From an uncultured Paraglaciecola sp. (GTDB lineage Bacteria; Pseudomonadota; Gammaproteobacteria; Enterobacterales; Alteromonadaceae), in assembly GCF_913058035.1 (NCBI RefSeq), contig NZ_CAJXPA010000032.1, positions 1 through 33,488 of the forward strand: DNA of 33,488 nucleotides. The letters run 5' to 3'. This document shows positions 8,834 to 15,834 of the stretch, piece after piece; the first letter of the stretch is position 1, and each line of letters begins with the position of its first letter. Under the pieces are notes generated by a model that had not been told where the DNA came from, did not search any database, and saw only the letters and a program-made list of their open reading frames with translations. The position numbers were made by a program, and so were the translations under genes.

Positions 8834-9724
8834 TTATTGCTTGGCAAGAAAACGATTGACGTCTTCTTCGTTCGGTATAGATTGTGCCGCACCAATTTTC
8901 ATAACTGCTAAGGCAGAGGCTGCGCAAGCGCGTCTTAAAGCGGTTTTTGAATCACTATGGTTGCTATAAGCAGATAGAAAATAGCCGATAAACGTATCAC
9001 CCGCTGCTGTTGTATCCACTGCCTCTACTTCAAAAGCGGGCACGTCGATGGTTTTATCTTTTTTGAGCATACGCACGCCAGCTTTACCCAAAGTAATCAG
9101 TACTTCAGCATGTGGCCAGTCTTGACGAAAGTAGTCTTCAATTTTATCTAAATCTTGGCACCCAGAAATTTCTTCAGCTTCGACTTCATTGACGATCAAT
9201 AAATCGATACACTCATGGGGTAGATGTTTGACAGATTCAGTCATAGGAGCAGGATTGAAGGCTACGCGTAAACCTTTCTTTTTAGCCTGAATAAGTACTT
9301 GGTCTATGCTGTTGGTCTCGTTTTGGGTTAACACCCAGTCTACAGATTTTACAGTATCTAATGCATGCATAATGTCTTTAGAAGTCATTTCATGATTAGC
9401 ACCACCAAACAACACGATAGCATTTTCAGCTGAAGGAGTGACTTGTATAATAGCATGACCAGAGGCAGTCTCACTGCAAGTGACATGTTTACAATCAATA
9501 CCATTGCGGATCATAGTTTGCTTAAAAGAGACATCAGATTCGTTAATTTTTCCGACATGCCGCACTTCAGAACCTGCCCTAGCTAATGCGATTGACTGAT
9601 TAGCGCCTTTGCCACCCAATAAACACTGGTAATAGCTTGACGCAATGGTTTCTCCAGGTTGAACAAAATGCTCTACCTGATAGACATGGTCGATGTTGAT
9701 GGAACCAAAATTGATAACGGCCAT
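8834..9724 (-). CDS. rbsK: Ribokinase (PfkB family)
   Basis: A 296-aa PfkB-family sugar kinase; ribokinase is the best call because of sequence style and its partner gene. The first PfkB signature GGKGANQSIALARAG is at 37-51, and the second includes TTAAGDTFIGYF with catalytic Asp243. It would convert ribose to ribose-5-phosphate, using ribose from the nucleoside hydrolase encoded 16 bp downstream. The product is handled by RpiA about 3.5 kb further along. Start is ATG at 9724. The upstream region contains a perfect 16-bp inverted repeat (9756-9798), a candidate operator or leader hairpin. A different PfkB substrate such as another pentose is possible but less likely. Confidence 0.9.
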   Translation of the reverse strand: MAVINFGSINIDHVYQVEHFVQPGETIASSYYQCLLGGKGANQSIALARAGSEVRHVGKINESDVSFKQTMIRNGIDCKHVTCSETASGHAIIQVTPSAENAIVLFGGANHEMTSKDIMHALDTVKSVDWVLTQNETNSIDQVLIQAKKKGLRVAFNPAPMTESVKHLPHECIDLLIVNEVEAEEISGCQDLDKIEDYFRQDWPHAEVLITLGKAGVRMLKKDKTIDVPAFEVEAVDTTAAGDTFIGYFLSAYSNHSDSKTALRRACAASALAVMKIGAAQSIPNEEDVNRFLAKQ

Positions 9725-9755
9725 AATGCGCTGCTGTGCCTCTTGTTTAAAGTTC

Positions 9756-9798
9756 TATTATATGGCTTTTACTCTAGAAGAATAAAAGCCATATAATA
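9756..9798. promoter_or_regulatory. Perfect 16-bp inverted repeat before rbsK
   Basis: TATTATATGGCTTTTA (9756-9771) is repeated as its exact reverse complement at 9783-9798, with an 11-nt spacer. It lies 32 bp upstream of the rbsK start and 72 bp past the stop of the preceding gene. It lacks a T-run after the stem in the leftward direction, so a simple intrinsic terminator is not supported. A repressor site or a leader hairpin ahead of the rbsK-nucleoside hydrolase pair fits better. Confidence 0.55.
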
Positions 9799-9870
9799 AT
9801 CTTTAATTGAAAAGTTGACCATTTGGTCTGCAAACGATTATATTGATTTTTACTCTGACAGCAAATTTAT

Positions 9871-10293
9871 CTAAGCAAAAATGCGTGTTAGTTTACGGAA
9901 AAGCCCAGTTTTGGCCACATAGGGGGAGGTATTGGTTAAAAAAAGTCTTACCGATACGGTAGCACCATGCCCCCATGGCCACCAAACTGCCATTATTTTA
10001 GGGTTATGTTCGATATTGATACTGAATAGTTTTTGTTTTTTGACCAGCTTTGAAAATGCACCAGCATAATGTTTAGTTTCGTGTGGCGCTTTTTTGATGG
10101 TTTTGACATCCCAACACATGGGAAAAAATTGTTGTAAAGTAAACAATACTTGGTCTTGTTTATCTACTGAAAACTCAGCTAGCATCACTTTGTGAAAATC
10201 GTCATATTTCCATTTTACCATTGAAGACAAGGTTTCAATTACATCTTTTCCGTAAGCCTGTATTTGTTCTTCATGATTCATATGGGTTTTCAA
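9871..10293 (-). CDS. Conserved-looking hypothetical protein, 140 aa
   Basis: I do not recognise this protein. It is about 140 aa, soluble, mixed alpha/beta in appearance, with a basic N-terminal half and the segment AVWWPWGHGATVSVRLF near residues 103-119. There is no signal peptide. The start is uncertain: TTG at 10293 has the best spacing (6 nt) to an AAAGGA Shine-Dalgarno at 10305-10300, TTG 10299 touches that site directly, and the first ATG is at 10281. It occupies the position directly downstream of 6S RNA where fau is found in E. coli, so it may be transcribed by read-through from the 6S promoter. Confidence 0.7.
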   Translation of the reverse strand: MKTHMNHEEQIQAYGKDVIETLSSMVKWKYDDFHKVMLAEFSVDKQDQVLFTLQQFFPMCWDVKTIKKAPHETKHYAGAFSKLVKKQKLFSINIEHNPKIMAVWWPWGHGATVSVRLFLTNTSPYVAKTGLFRKLTRIFA

Positions 10294-10315
10294 TCTCAAT
10301 CCTTTATTAATTTTG

Positions 10316-10503
10316 GACGCCTCCCAAAATGCCGCTGCCCAGTATAAGCCCGTGAACCGAAAGTTCAGGGCGGAAGTATCATCGCTACCTTAGGCTTCTT
10401 GATACGAGCCAAGCTTGCACAATAGTAGTGGAGTCAACTCCCTAGGTAAAAAGCATCGGCCAGGGACATAACTAGACTGGCAAACATCCCAGGAGGCATA
10501 GAA
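10316..10503 (-). ncRNA. ssrS: 6S RNA
   Basis: Read on the minus strand, this stretch matches the 6S RNA layout: a 5' GATGTTTGCCAGTC block, a central AAGCTTGGCTCGTATC and AGAAGCC segment, and a 3' CCTGAACTTTCGGTTCACGG hairpin followed by GGGCAGCGGCAT. The ends pair as a closing stem: GCCTCC (10497-10492) with GGAGGC (10324-10319). 6S RNA binds sigma-70 RNA polymerase and represses transcription in stationary phase. Genomic position agrees: ygfB-pepP-ubiH diverge from it, as in E. coli. Unlike E. coli, zapA is not upstream and fau is not next downstream. Ends are estimated to within about 10 nt. Confidence 0.92.
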
Positions 10504-10560
10504 ATCTCTCGCAGCAATACTAAAAACTAATATTGCACCGAGTTCGGTCATTATAATCTG

Positions 10561-10597
10561 TTCGTGGGCAGATATACTAGTGCTATCTGCCCACGAA
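10561..10597. promoter_or_regulatory. Perfect 13-bp inverted repeat between 6S RNA and ygfB
   Basis: TTCGTGGGCAGAT (10561-10573) and its exact reverse complement (10585-10597) flank an 11-nt spacer. A TATAAT hexamer at 10552-10557 on the plus strand ends 3 bp before it; ATTATAAT also reads as TATAAT on the minus strand. There is no T-run on either side. It could be an operator at the ygfB start site, a relic terminator of the lost zapA side, or an RNA hairpin in the ygfB leader. Confidence 0.5.
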
Positions 10598-10656
10598 TAT
10601 GTATTTGCTTTCTAGGGAGTGTTAAGATTGTAGCGTCCAACGATTGAGAGAGTACT

Positions 10657-11226
10657 TTGAATACATCAACCAACCTTTTTGATATTTTAACTCCGTTACT
10701 TGAACGTAACAATATTTTAACAACAGCCGCTGAAATTCAAGGAATGTTTTGTGGTATGTTAGGTGGTGGAATGCCTCTTGAATTCCAAGACTGGTTAGAA
10801 CCTCTATCTGACTTTATTCATCAAAGTGAGGCCTTCTCCAAAGAAGTTGAAGAAGCATTTAAAAGTCTTTTTGACGTGACTTGTCAACAATTAGTTGAAA
10901 GCGATTTTGCTCTAGTACTGTGTTTACCTGAGGACTCGTCACCTATTAATGAACGAGGTCAAGCTCTGTTGAATTGGGTACATGGGTTTATGCTAGGGTT
11001 TGGTCTGCATCAGGATGATTTAACTGGCTGTTCTGCCGATGTTAAAGAAGGGTTAGAGGATTTTGCAGAAATAGCACGAATGGATGATGAAATGGATGAA
11101 AACGAAGAGTCAGAGCAGGCTTTGTTTGAAGTTATGGAATACGTTCGCGTTACCGCAATGTTATGTTTTAATGAATTAGGTAAGTCACCAGAACAACAAC
11201 AAAGTGAACCTAAAACCGTTCATTAG
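10657..11226 (+). CDS. ygfB: YgfB/UPF0149 family protein
   Basis: A 189-aa acidic UPF0149 (YecA/YgfB) protein, all-helical, cytosolic. Features typical of the family are EIQGMFCGMLGGG (23-35), LNWVHGFMLGFGLH (104-117) and the very acidic MDDEMDENEES segment before a final helix. Molecular function is poorly defined in most species. The start is TTG at 10657, preceded by GAGAGAG. Its position at the head of the ygfB-pepP-ubiH run, divergent from 6S RNA, is the conserved gammaproteobacterial order and supports the identity. Confidence 0.93.
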   Translation: MNTSTNLFDILTPLLERNNILTTAAEIQGMFCGMLGGGMPLEFQDWLEPLSDFIHQSEAFSKEVEEAFKSLFDVTCQQLVESDFALVLCLPEDSSPINERGQALLNWVHGFMLGFGLHQDDLTGCSADVKEGLEDFAEIARMDDEMDENEESEQALFEVMEYVRVTAMLCFNELGKSPEQQQSEPKTVH

Positions 11227-11309
11227 TCGTTTAAGTAAATTCTGAATTAAGCTCTTTATTAAATAAGTTTAATGTTTTTTGATGTAAGTCAGTAAAGTGA
11301 GTCATTCCA

Positions 11310-12635
11310 TTGCCTATTGAAAATACAGAATTTTTAACTCGCCAAAAGCATTTATTACAAGAAATGCAACCAAATAGTATTTGTCTAGTGCCCGCGTCTC
11401 AGTTAGTTACTCGTAGCCGCGATACCGAGTACCCTTTTAGGCAAGACAGTTATTTTCAATATTTATGTGGTTTTCCTGAACCAGAAGCTTGGTTAGTTTT
11501 ATCTAATCATCAAGTATATGCTAAAAGTTTGAGTATTTTATTTTGTTTAGACAAGGACCCTGCTATGGAAATTTGGCATGGGCGAAGAGCTGGTCCAAAA
11601 CAAGCTAAACAACAATACGCTTCAGATATGGCATTTGCCTTAGATGAGTTAGATGAACGGTTGTTAGATCTGATTGATGGCCATCAGTATCTATATTTTG
11701 CTCAAGGGCATAATAAAGAGGCTGAAGATTTGGTTTTTTCGGTATTGCAAGAATTACGTAATCCCCCCGAACAGAGTAAAAAAACACACTATAGCCTGAT
11801 TGATGTTCGAATAATTCTAGATGAAATGCGATTAATTAAATCTGCAAATGAAATAGATATGATGCGACAAGCTGCAGCTGTGGCAACTCAAGCTCATATC
11901 CGAGCAATGCAATTTGCTGAGTCTGGTAAAAATGAATATCATCTTGAAGCAGAAATTCATCACGAATTTGCCATGCAAGGTGCTAAATATCCAGCCTATG
12001 GGACAATAGTTGGGTCTGGTGATAATGCCTGTATTTTGCATTACATACAAAATAATCAAGGATTAAAAGACGGTGATTTAGTATTAATTGATGCAGGCTG
12101 TGAATGGCAAGGTTACGCATCCGACGTTACTCGTACTTTCCCTATTTCTGGACTGTTTTCACCAGAACAAAAACAACTCTACCAATTAGTGTTAGATGCT
12201 CAGTCAGCTGCATTTGAAATGATTAAGCCAAACAATACTATCAAGCAGGCCAACGATGCTGCGATTGGAGTGATCACCCAAGGCTTGATCGATTTAAATA
12301 TATTGCATGGCGAACTCGCTGATAACATTGAACGACAAACGTATCGAAAATTTTATATGCATGGGTTGAGTCATTGGCTTGGTTTAGATGTTCACGATGT
12401 AGGTGATTATAAGATTGATGGTCAAGTCCGTCCGTTTCGACCAGGCATGGTACTCACAGTTGAGCCTGGTATTTACATTGCATCTGATGCAGATGTTGAA
12501 AGCAAATGGCGGGGTATCGGTATTCGAATTGAAGATAACTTATTAATAACCCAAAGTGGTCATGAAAATTTGACTTTAGCAGCGCCTAAAACCATCAGCG
12601 ACATTGAAGCACTGATGCTAAAAAAGAGGTGTTAA
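11310..12635 (+). CDS. pepP: Xaa-Pro aminopeptidase P
   Basis: A 441-aa cytosolic M24 metallopeptidase removing N-terminal residues that precede proline. The N-terminal AMP_N domain covers about 1-130 and the pita-bread catalytic domain the rest. The five dinuclear metal ligands are visible: Asp261, Asp272, His355 (HGLSHWLG), Glu385 (TVEPGIY) and Glu408 (IRIEDN), within two residues of the E. coli PepP numbering (260, 271, 354, 383, 406). The start is TTG at 11310 with AAGTGAG upstream; no ATG fits better. The stop is 4 bp before ubiH, so the two genes are very probably cotranslated from one mRNA. Confidence 0.97.
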   Translation: MPIENTEFLTRQKHLLQEMQPNSICLVPASQLVTRSRDTEYPFRQDSYFQYLCGFPEPEAWLVLSNHQVYAKSLSILFCLDKDPAMEIWHGRRAGPKQAKQQYASDMAFALDELDERLLDLIDGHQYLYFAQGHNKEAEDLVFSVLQELRNPPEQSKKTHYSLIDVRIILDEMRLIKSANEIDMMRQAAAVATQAHIRAMQFAESGKNEYHLEAEIHHEFAMQGAKYPAYGTIVGSGDNACILHYIQNNQGLKDGDLVLIDAGCEWQGYASDVTRTFPISGLFSPEQKQLYQLVLDAQSAAFEMIKPNNTIKQANDAAIGVITQGLIDLNILHGELADNIERQTYRKFYMHGLSHWLGLDVHDVGDYKIDGQVRPFRPGMVLTVEPGIYIASDADVESKWRGIGIRIEDNLLITQSGHENLTLAAPKTISDIEALMLKKRC

Positions 12636-12639
12636 CGTT

Positions 12640-13854
12640 ATGCATGTATTTGATATTGTCGTAGTAGGTGGTGGCACAGTAGGTTTGACTCAAGCACTTG
12701 CGTTAAAAAATAGCGGGCTGTCGGTTGCTGTTGTTGAAAGTCATATTAGTCGAGCTATGCCAGGTGGCGCCCCTCAGTTGCGAGTTAGCGCATTAACTTT
12801 AGCGTCCGAAAACATTTTACACAATATAGGTGCATGGCAACATTTGGACGTTGATAGGCTATGTAGTTATGTAGATATGCAGGTTTGGGACCAAGACAGT
12901 TTTGGAAAAATTGAGTTTTCGGCTAGCCAAGTTCAAAAAAAACAGCTGGGTCATATCGTTGAAAACCAAGCTATTAGGCATAGCTTATGGACTCAAGCTC
13001 AAAACAGTATGCATATTGAGTTACTTGTACCTAAAAAAATCAAGCAATTGGTATTCGGTCAACAAGAATGTTTTATTACCTTAGATGATGACAGCCAGTT
13101 AACTGCTAGATTAGTCATAGGCGCTGATGGTGCTAATTCAATAGTAAAAAAACAAGCCAATTTTGCGCAAACGTTTTGGGATTACGATCAAAATGCGATT
13201 GTCGCAACGGTTAAAACACAGTTGCCACACAATCACACTGCTAGGCAAGTTTTCACGCCCAGCGGACCTTTAGCTTTTTTACCTTTATGGGATGCGCATC
13301 ATTGCTCGATTGTTTGGTCTCAAGATGAATCAAAAGCTGCTGAACTATTAAAACTATCGAATGAAGAATTTAACAAAGCTTTGACCGCTGCATTTGATTG
13401 CACTTTAGGCATTTGTGAACTGATAAGTGACAGGCAAAGTTATGCACTTAAAATGCGCTACACACGTCAGTGGGTGGGTAACAGGGTGGCTATTATTGGA
13501 GATGCTGCGCATACTATTCATCCTCTGGCCGGTCAGGGAGCAAACCTAGGTATATCGGATGCCGCTGCTTTGGCTGAGCAGATTATAAAATTAGTTGAGC
13601 AAAACAAAGATTTTGGATTAGCCAAAAATTTGCGACCATTTGAGCGCTGGCGTAAAACTGAAACAGTTAAAATGGTTGCCGCAATGGAAGGTTTCAAACG
13701 TTTATTTGCTGGAAATCAACCTATTAAGAAATTAATCAGGGATACTGGCTTAAGTTTGGCGAATTATTCATCATTAACTAAACAAACAATCATTCAACAT
13801 GCAATGGGTCTTGAAGGCGAGTTACCTGATTTAGCTAAAGAGCGTTCAGATTAA
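12640..13854 (+). CDS. ubiH: 2-octaprenyl-6-methoxyphenol hydroxylase
   Basis: A 404-aa FAD-dependent monooxygenase of the UbiH/UbiF/UbiI family in ubiquinone synthesis. The FAD Rossmann motif VVGGGTVGLTQALAL is at 7-21, the DG motif in VIGADGANS at about 161-169, and the second FAD motif GDAAHTIHPLAGQGANLG at about 287-304. The Shine-Dalgarno AGAGGTG overlaps the end of pepP. In E. coli ubiI (visC) follows ubiH; here it does not, and a small lipoprotein gene takes its place. UbiH is preferred over UbiI by gene order, but these paralogues are hard to separate without an alignment. Confidence 0.9.
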   Translation: MHVFDIVVVGGGTVGLTQALALKNSGLSVAVVESHISRAMPGGAPQLRVSALTLASENILHNIGAWQHLDVDRLCSYVDMQVWDQDSFGKIEFSASQVQKKQLGHIVENQAIRHSLWTQAQNSMHIELLVPKKIKQLVFGQQECFITLDDDSQLTARLVIGADGANSIVKKQANFAQTFWDYDQNAIVATVKTQLPHNHTARQVFTPSGPLAFLPLWDAHHCSIVWSQDESKAAELLKLSNEEFNKALTAAFDCTLGICELISDRQSYALKMRYTRQWVGNRVAIIGDAAHTIHPLAGQGANLGISDAAALAEQIIKLVEQNKDFGLAKNLRPFERWRKTETVKMVAAMEGFKRLFAGNQPIKKLIRDTGLSLANYSSLTKQTIIQHAMGLEGELPDLAKERSD

Positions 13855-13908
13855 GGTTTCTGTTTTTAGATTTCAATAGCCGTGATTTAAATTTAAAGGG
13901 AATAAACA

Positions 13909-14199
13909 GTGAATAAAATTTTTATTATCAGCGCTTTAACCTTAACATTTGTTGCTTGCAGCTCTCATCAATCACCTCTTTATGAGAAAGAAAAACGTCC
14001 TGAAGACCCAGAGCAATACTCCGGAGTCGAAGGTTCAATTCAAAAGCAAAAAGTTCAAGCCTATCAGAGCCAACAAGCAAATAAATTGAGATGCCAAGAT
14101 TCGCGATTGGATTTGGTTGATGCCGAGGCTGGAGGGGATATGAATCTGATCCGTCAAGTTAAAGCTAGAGTGCAAAAAAACTGTGTAGCCGAAAAATAA
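13909..14199 (+). CDS. Small predicted lipoprotein
   Basis: A 96-aa exported protein with a short signal peptide (NKIFIISALTLTFVA) ending in a lipobox-like FVAC, so Cys17 is the likely lipidated residue; Phe at the -3 position is less usual. The mature part is hydrophilic and charged, with two further Cys (CQDSRLDLV, KNCVAEK) that could form a disulphide. The start is GTG at 13909, with AAAGGGAAT upstream. No function is recognised. It lies 54 bp after ubiH and 18 bp before the YbaK-type gene, on the same strand. Confidence 0.75.
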   Translation: MNKIFIISALTLTFVACSSHQSPLYEKEKRPEDPEQYSGVEGSIQKQKVQAYQSQQANKLRCQDSRLDLVDAEAGGDMNLIRQVKARVQKNCVAEK

Positions 14200-14217
14200 A
14201 AGTCTGACCATAGTCAT

Positions 14218-14685
14218 ATGACCCCCGCGATTATTAGCGCTAGAAAAGCGAGAATCAATTTTATAGTTCATCACTATGAGCATGTTAGTGGACACATTTC
14301 TTATGGACTAGAAGCAGCTGAAAAACTGGCAGTTGCTCCTGAAAGAGTCCTTAAAACCTTAGTGGTTAGTCTCGACGCTAAGCAGCTTGTTGTTGCGATA
14401 TTACCAGTAAATTCTATGTTGAGCATGAAACGTGTGGCTAAGGCTTATGGCGCTAGGAGGGCGGAAATGGCAGACAAATTTGAAGTGCAGCGAAGCACAG
14501 GTTACGTATTAGGTGGGGTTAGTCCTCTTGGACAGAAAAAACGTTTAGATACCCTTATTGATGATTCTGCTCAGCAGCACACTACCATTTTTGTGAGTGG
14601 CGGTCGCAGAGGTCTAGAAATTGAGCTAAATGCGTTAGACTTACAAGCCATAACACAGGCATCATTCGCGCCTATCTCGCAGTAA
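14218..14685 (+). CDS. ybaK: YbaK/EbsC-family Cys-tRNA(Pro) deacylase
   Basis: A 155-aa trans-editing domain protein. YbaK hydrolyses Cys-tRNA(Pro) made by prolyl-tRNA synthetase mischarging. Family landmarks are SYGLEAAEKLAVAPERVLKT with the catalytic-site Lys region, then AKAYGARRAEMADKFEVQRSTGYVLGG (about 77-103) and GVSPLGQKK followed by FVSGGRRGLEIEL. Length matches E. coli YbaK (159 aa). Start is ATG at 14218 with no strong Shine-Dalgarno. It follows the lipoprotein gene by 18 bp; any functional link is not evident. Confidence 0.92.
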   Translation: MTPAIISARKARINFIVHHYEHVSGHISYGLEAAEKLAVAPERVLKTLVVSLDAKQLVVAILPVNSMLSMKRVAKAYGARRAEMADKFEVQRSTGYVLGGVSPLGQKKRLDTLIDDSAQQHTTIFVSGGRRGLEIELNALDLQAITQASFAPISQ

Positions 14686-15066
14686 ATTTTGCTGTCGCTT
14701 TTGGTGTAAATAGATGTCTTAACTTTGAACTATCAAAACCTATAAGTATGCCAAAAACATCACTACGACTCAGTTAGTAAAATCACTCCATGTTTGAGTT
14801 TTGTTTGTTATGTAGATGACAAACCTGTAGTTTTTCTCAATTATGTTGTCACCCTTCAACGTTTACATACACATTATTGATTAATATTTGTGATGTGTTG
14901 GTGCTTAAATACTATTAATGTTTATATCTTAGCCAATATGTTGCAACATATTGATAGTCTTTAAAGATAATCAAATTGTAAGAGATGTTATTGTAAGTTT
15001 GCCTTTTAAGTTACGAGTAAAATTCAAAATAGGTACAGTCCTGTCTTGGGAGAAATCTAACAAATT
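14686..15066. other. Gene-free region upstream of the TauE-type permease
   Basis: A 381-bp AT-rich stretch with no supportable ORF on either strand. Its distinctive content is a perfect 20-bp palindrome at 14934-14953. No T-tailed terminator after ybaK is visible. A GGGAG motif at 15048-15052 lies about 14 nt before the next start, too far for an ideal Shine-Dalgarno. Confidence 0.6.
14934..14953. promoter_or_regulatory. Perfect 20-bp palindrome, candidate operator
   Basis: CAATATGTTG directly followed by CAACATATTG is self-complementary over all 20 bases with no spacer. It sits 114 bp upstream of the TauE/SafE permease start. The size and symmetry suit a dimeric helix-turn-helix regulator; which one is unknown. 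Confidence 0.55.
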
Positions 15067-15819
15067 ATGATTGAGTTATTTGGATATTCTCTAAGCTACA
15101 CTAGTTTGATGTTGCTTTTTTTAGTCGCATTTTTTATTGGTATGGCAAAAACGGGTGTGCATGGCATATCAATGTTTGCGGTGCCTTTCTTAGCGATTAT
15201 GTTTGGCGGAAAAGACTCCACAGGTTTGATGTTACCAATGTTGATTATGGCCGATTTCTTTGCTGTTAAGTATTACCACAGACATGCCAACTGGGGGTAC
15301 TTGCTCAAACTGTTTCCTTCTGCAGCAGTGGGGGTTTTAGTGGGTACTTGGTTAGGTAATACAATTGACGATCACGTGTTCAGAAGTGTGATGAGTGTCA
15401 TCATTTTTGCGAGCTTGGCGATTATGCTATGGATGGAAAAAGGCAACACAGAGTCGATCCCTGATTACCTTTGGTTTGCATTATTGATGGGGCTGCTGGG
15501 TGGCGTCACAACTATGATCGGTAATTTAGCTGGCTCTGTCATGGCCTTGTACTTACTCAGTATGCGTTTACCAAAAAATGAATATATTGGTACTGCTGCA
15601 TGGTTTTTTCTTGTCATTAATCTGTTCAAAGTGCCTTTCCATGTACTTAGTTGGCAAAGCATTGATGTGAACTCTTTTTTACTTAACTTAATCTGTTTAC
15701 CTTTTATTGCATTAGGTGCATGGTGTGGCGTCCGGCTAATCAAACGAATTCCAGAAAAATACTATCGCTGGCTGGTGATCGTCATGACAGGTGTGGCCTC
15801 AATTGTAATGTTGTTTTAA
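15067..15819 (+). CDS. TauE/SafE-family sulfite/organic-anion exporter-like permease
   Basis: A 250-aa polytopic inner-membrane protein with about seven to eight hydrophobic segments, matching the TauE/SafE (old DUF81) family. Family-like features are the N-terminal repeat FFIGMAKTGVHGISMFAVPFLAI and the C-terminal repeat GLLGGVTTMIGNLAGSVMALYL, the two pseudo-symmetric halves. Members export sulfite, sulfoacetate or other small anions; the substrate here is not predictable. Transcription converges with the eight-gene block at 15835-27153, with only 15 bp between stops. Upstream lies a 20-bp palindrome. Confidence 0.9.
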   Translation: MIELFGYSLSYTSLMLLFLVAFFIGMAKTGVHGISMFAVPFLAIMFGGKDSTGLMLPMLIMADFFAVKYYHRHANWGYLLKLFPSAAVGVLVGTWLGNTIDDHVFRSVMSVIIFASLAIMLWMEKGNTESIPDYLWFALLMGLLGGVTTMIGNLAGSVMALYLLSMRLPKNEYIGTAAWFFLVINLFKVPFHVLSWQSIDVNSFLLNLICLPFIALGAWCGVRLIKRIPEKYYRWLVIVMTGVASIVMLF

Positions 15820-15834
15820 GTTTATTAACGCTTT

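Noticed and set aside
7876..8895. Longer nucleoside hydrolase starting at 8895
   Set aside because: The extra 26 residues overlap the ribokinase gene and lack a ribosome site, while ATG 8817 has GGGAG and the family N-terminus.
15820..15834. Searched for a bidirectional terminator between the TauE-type and last MoxR-block genes
   Set aside because: Only 15 bp separate the stops; T-rich direct repeats are present, but no stem-loop.
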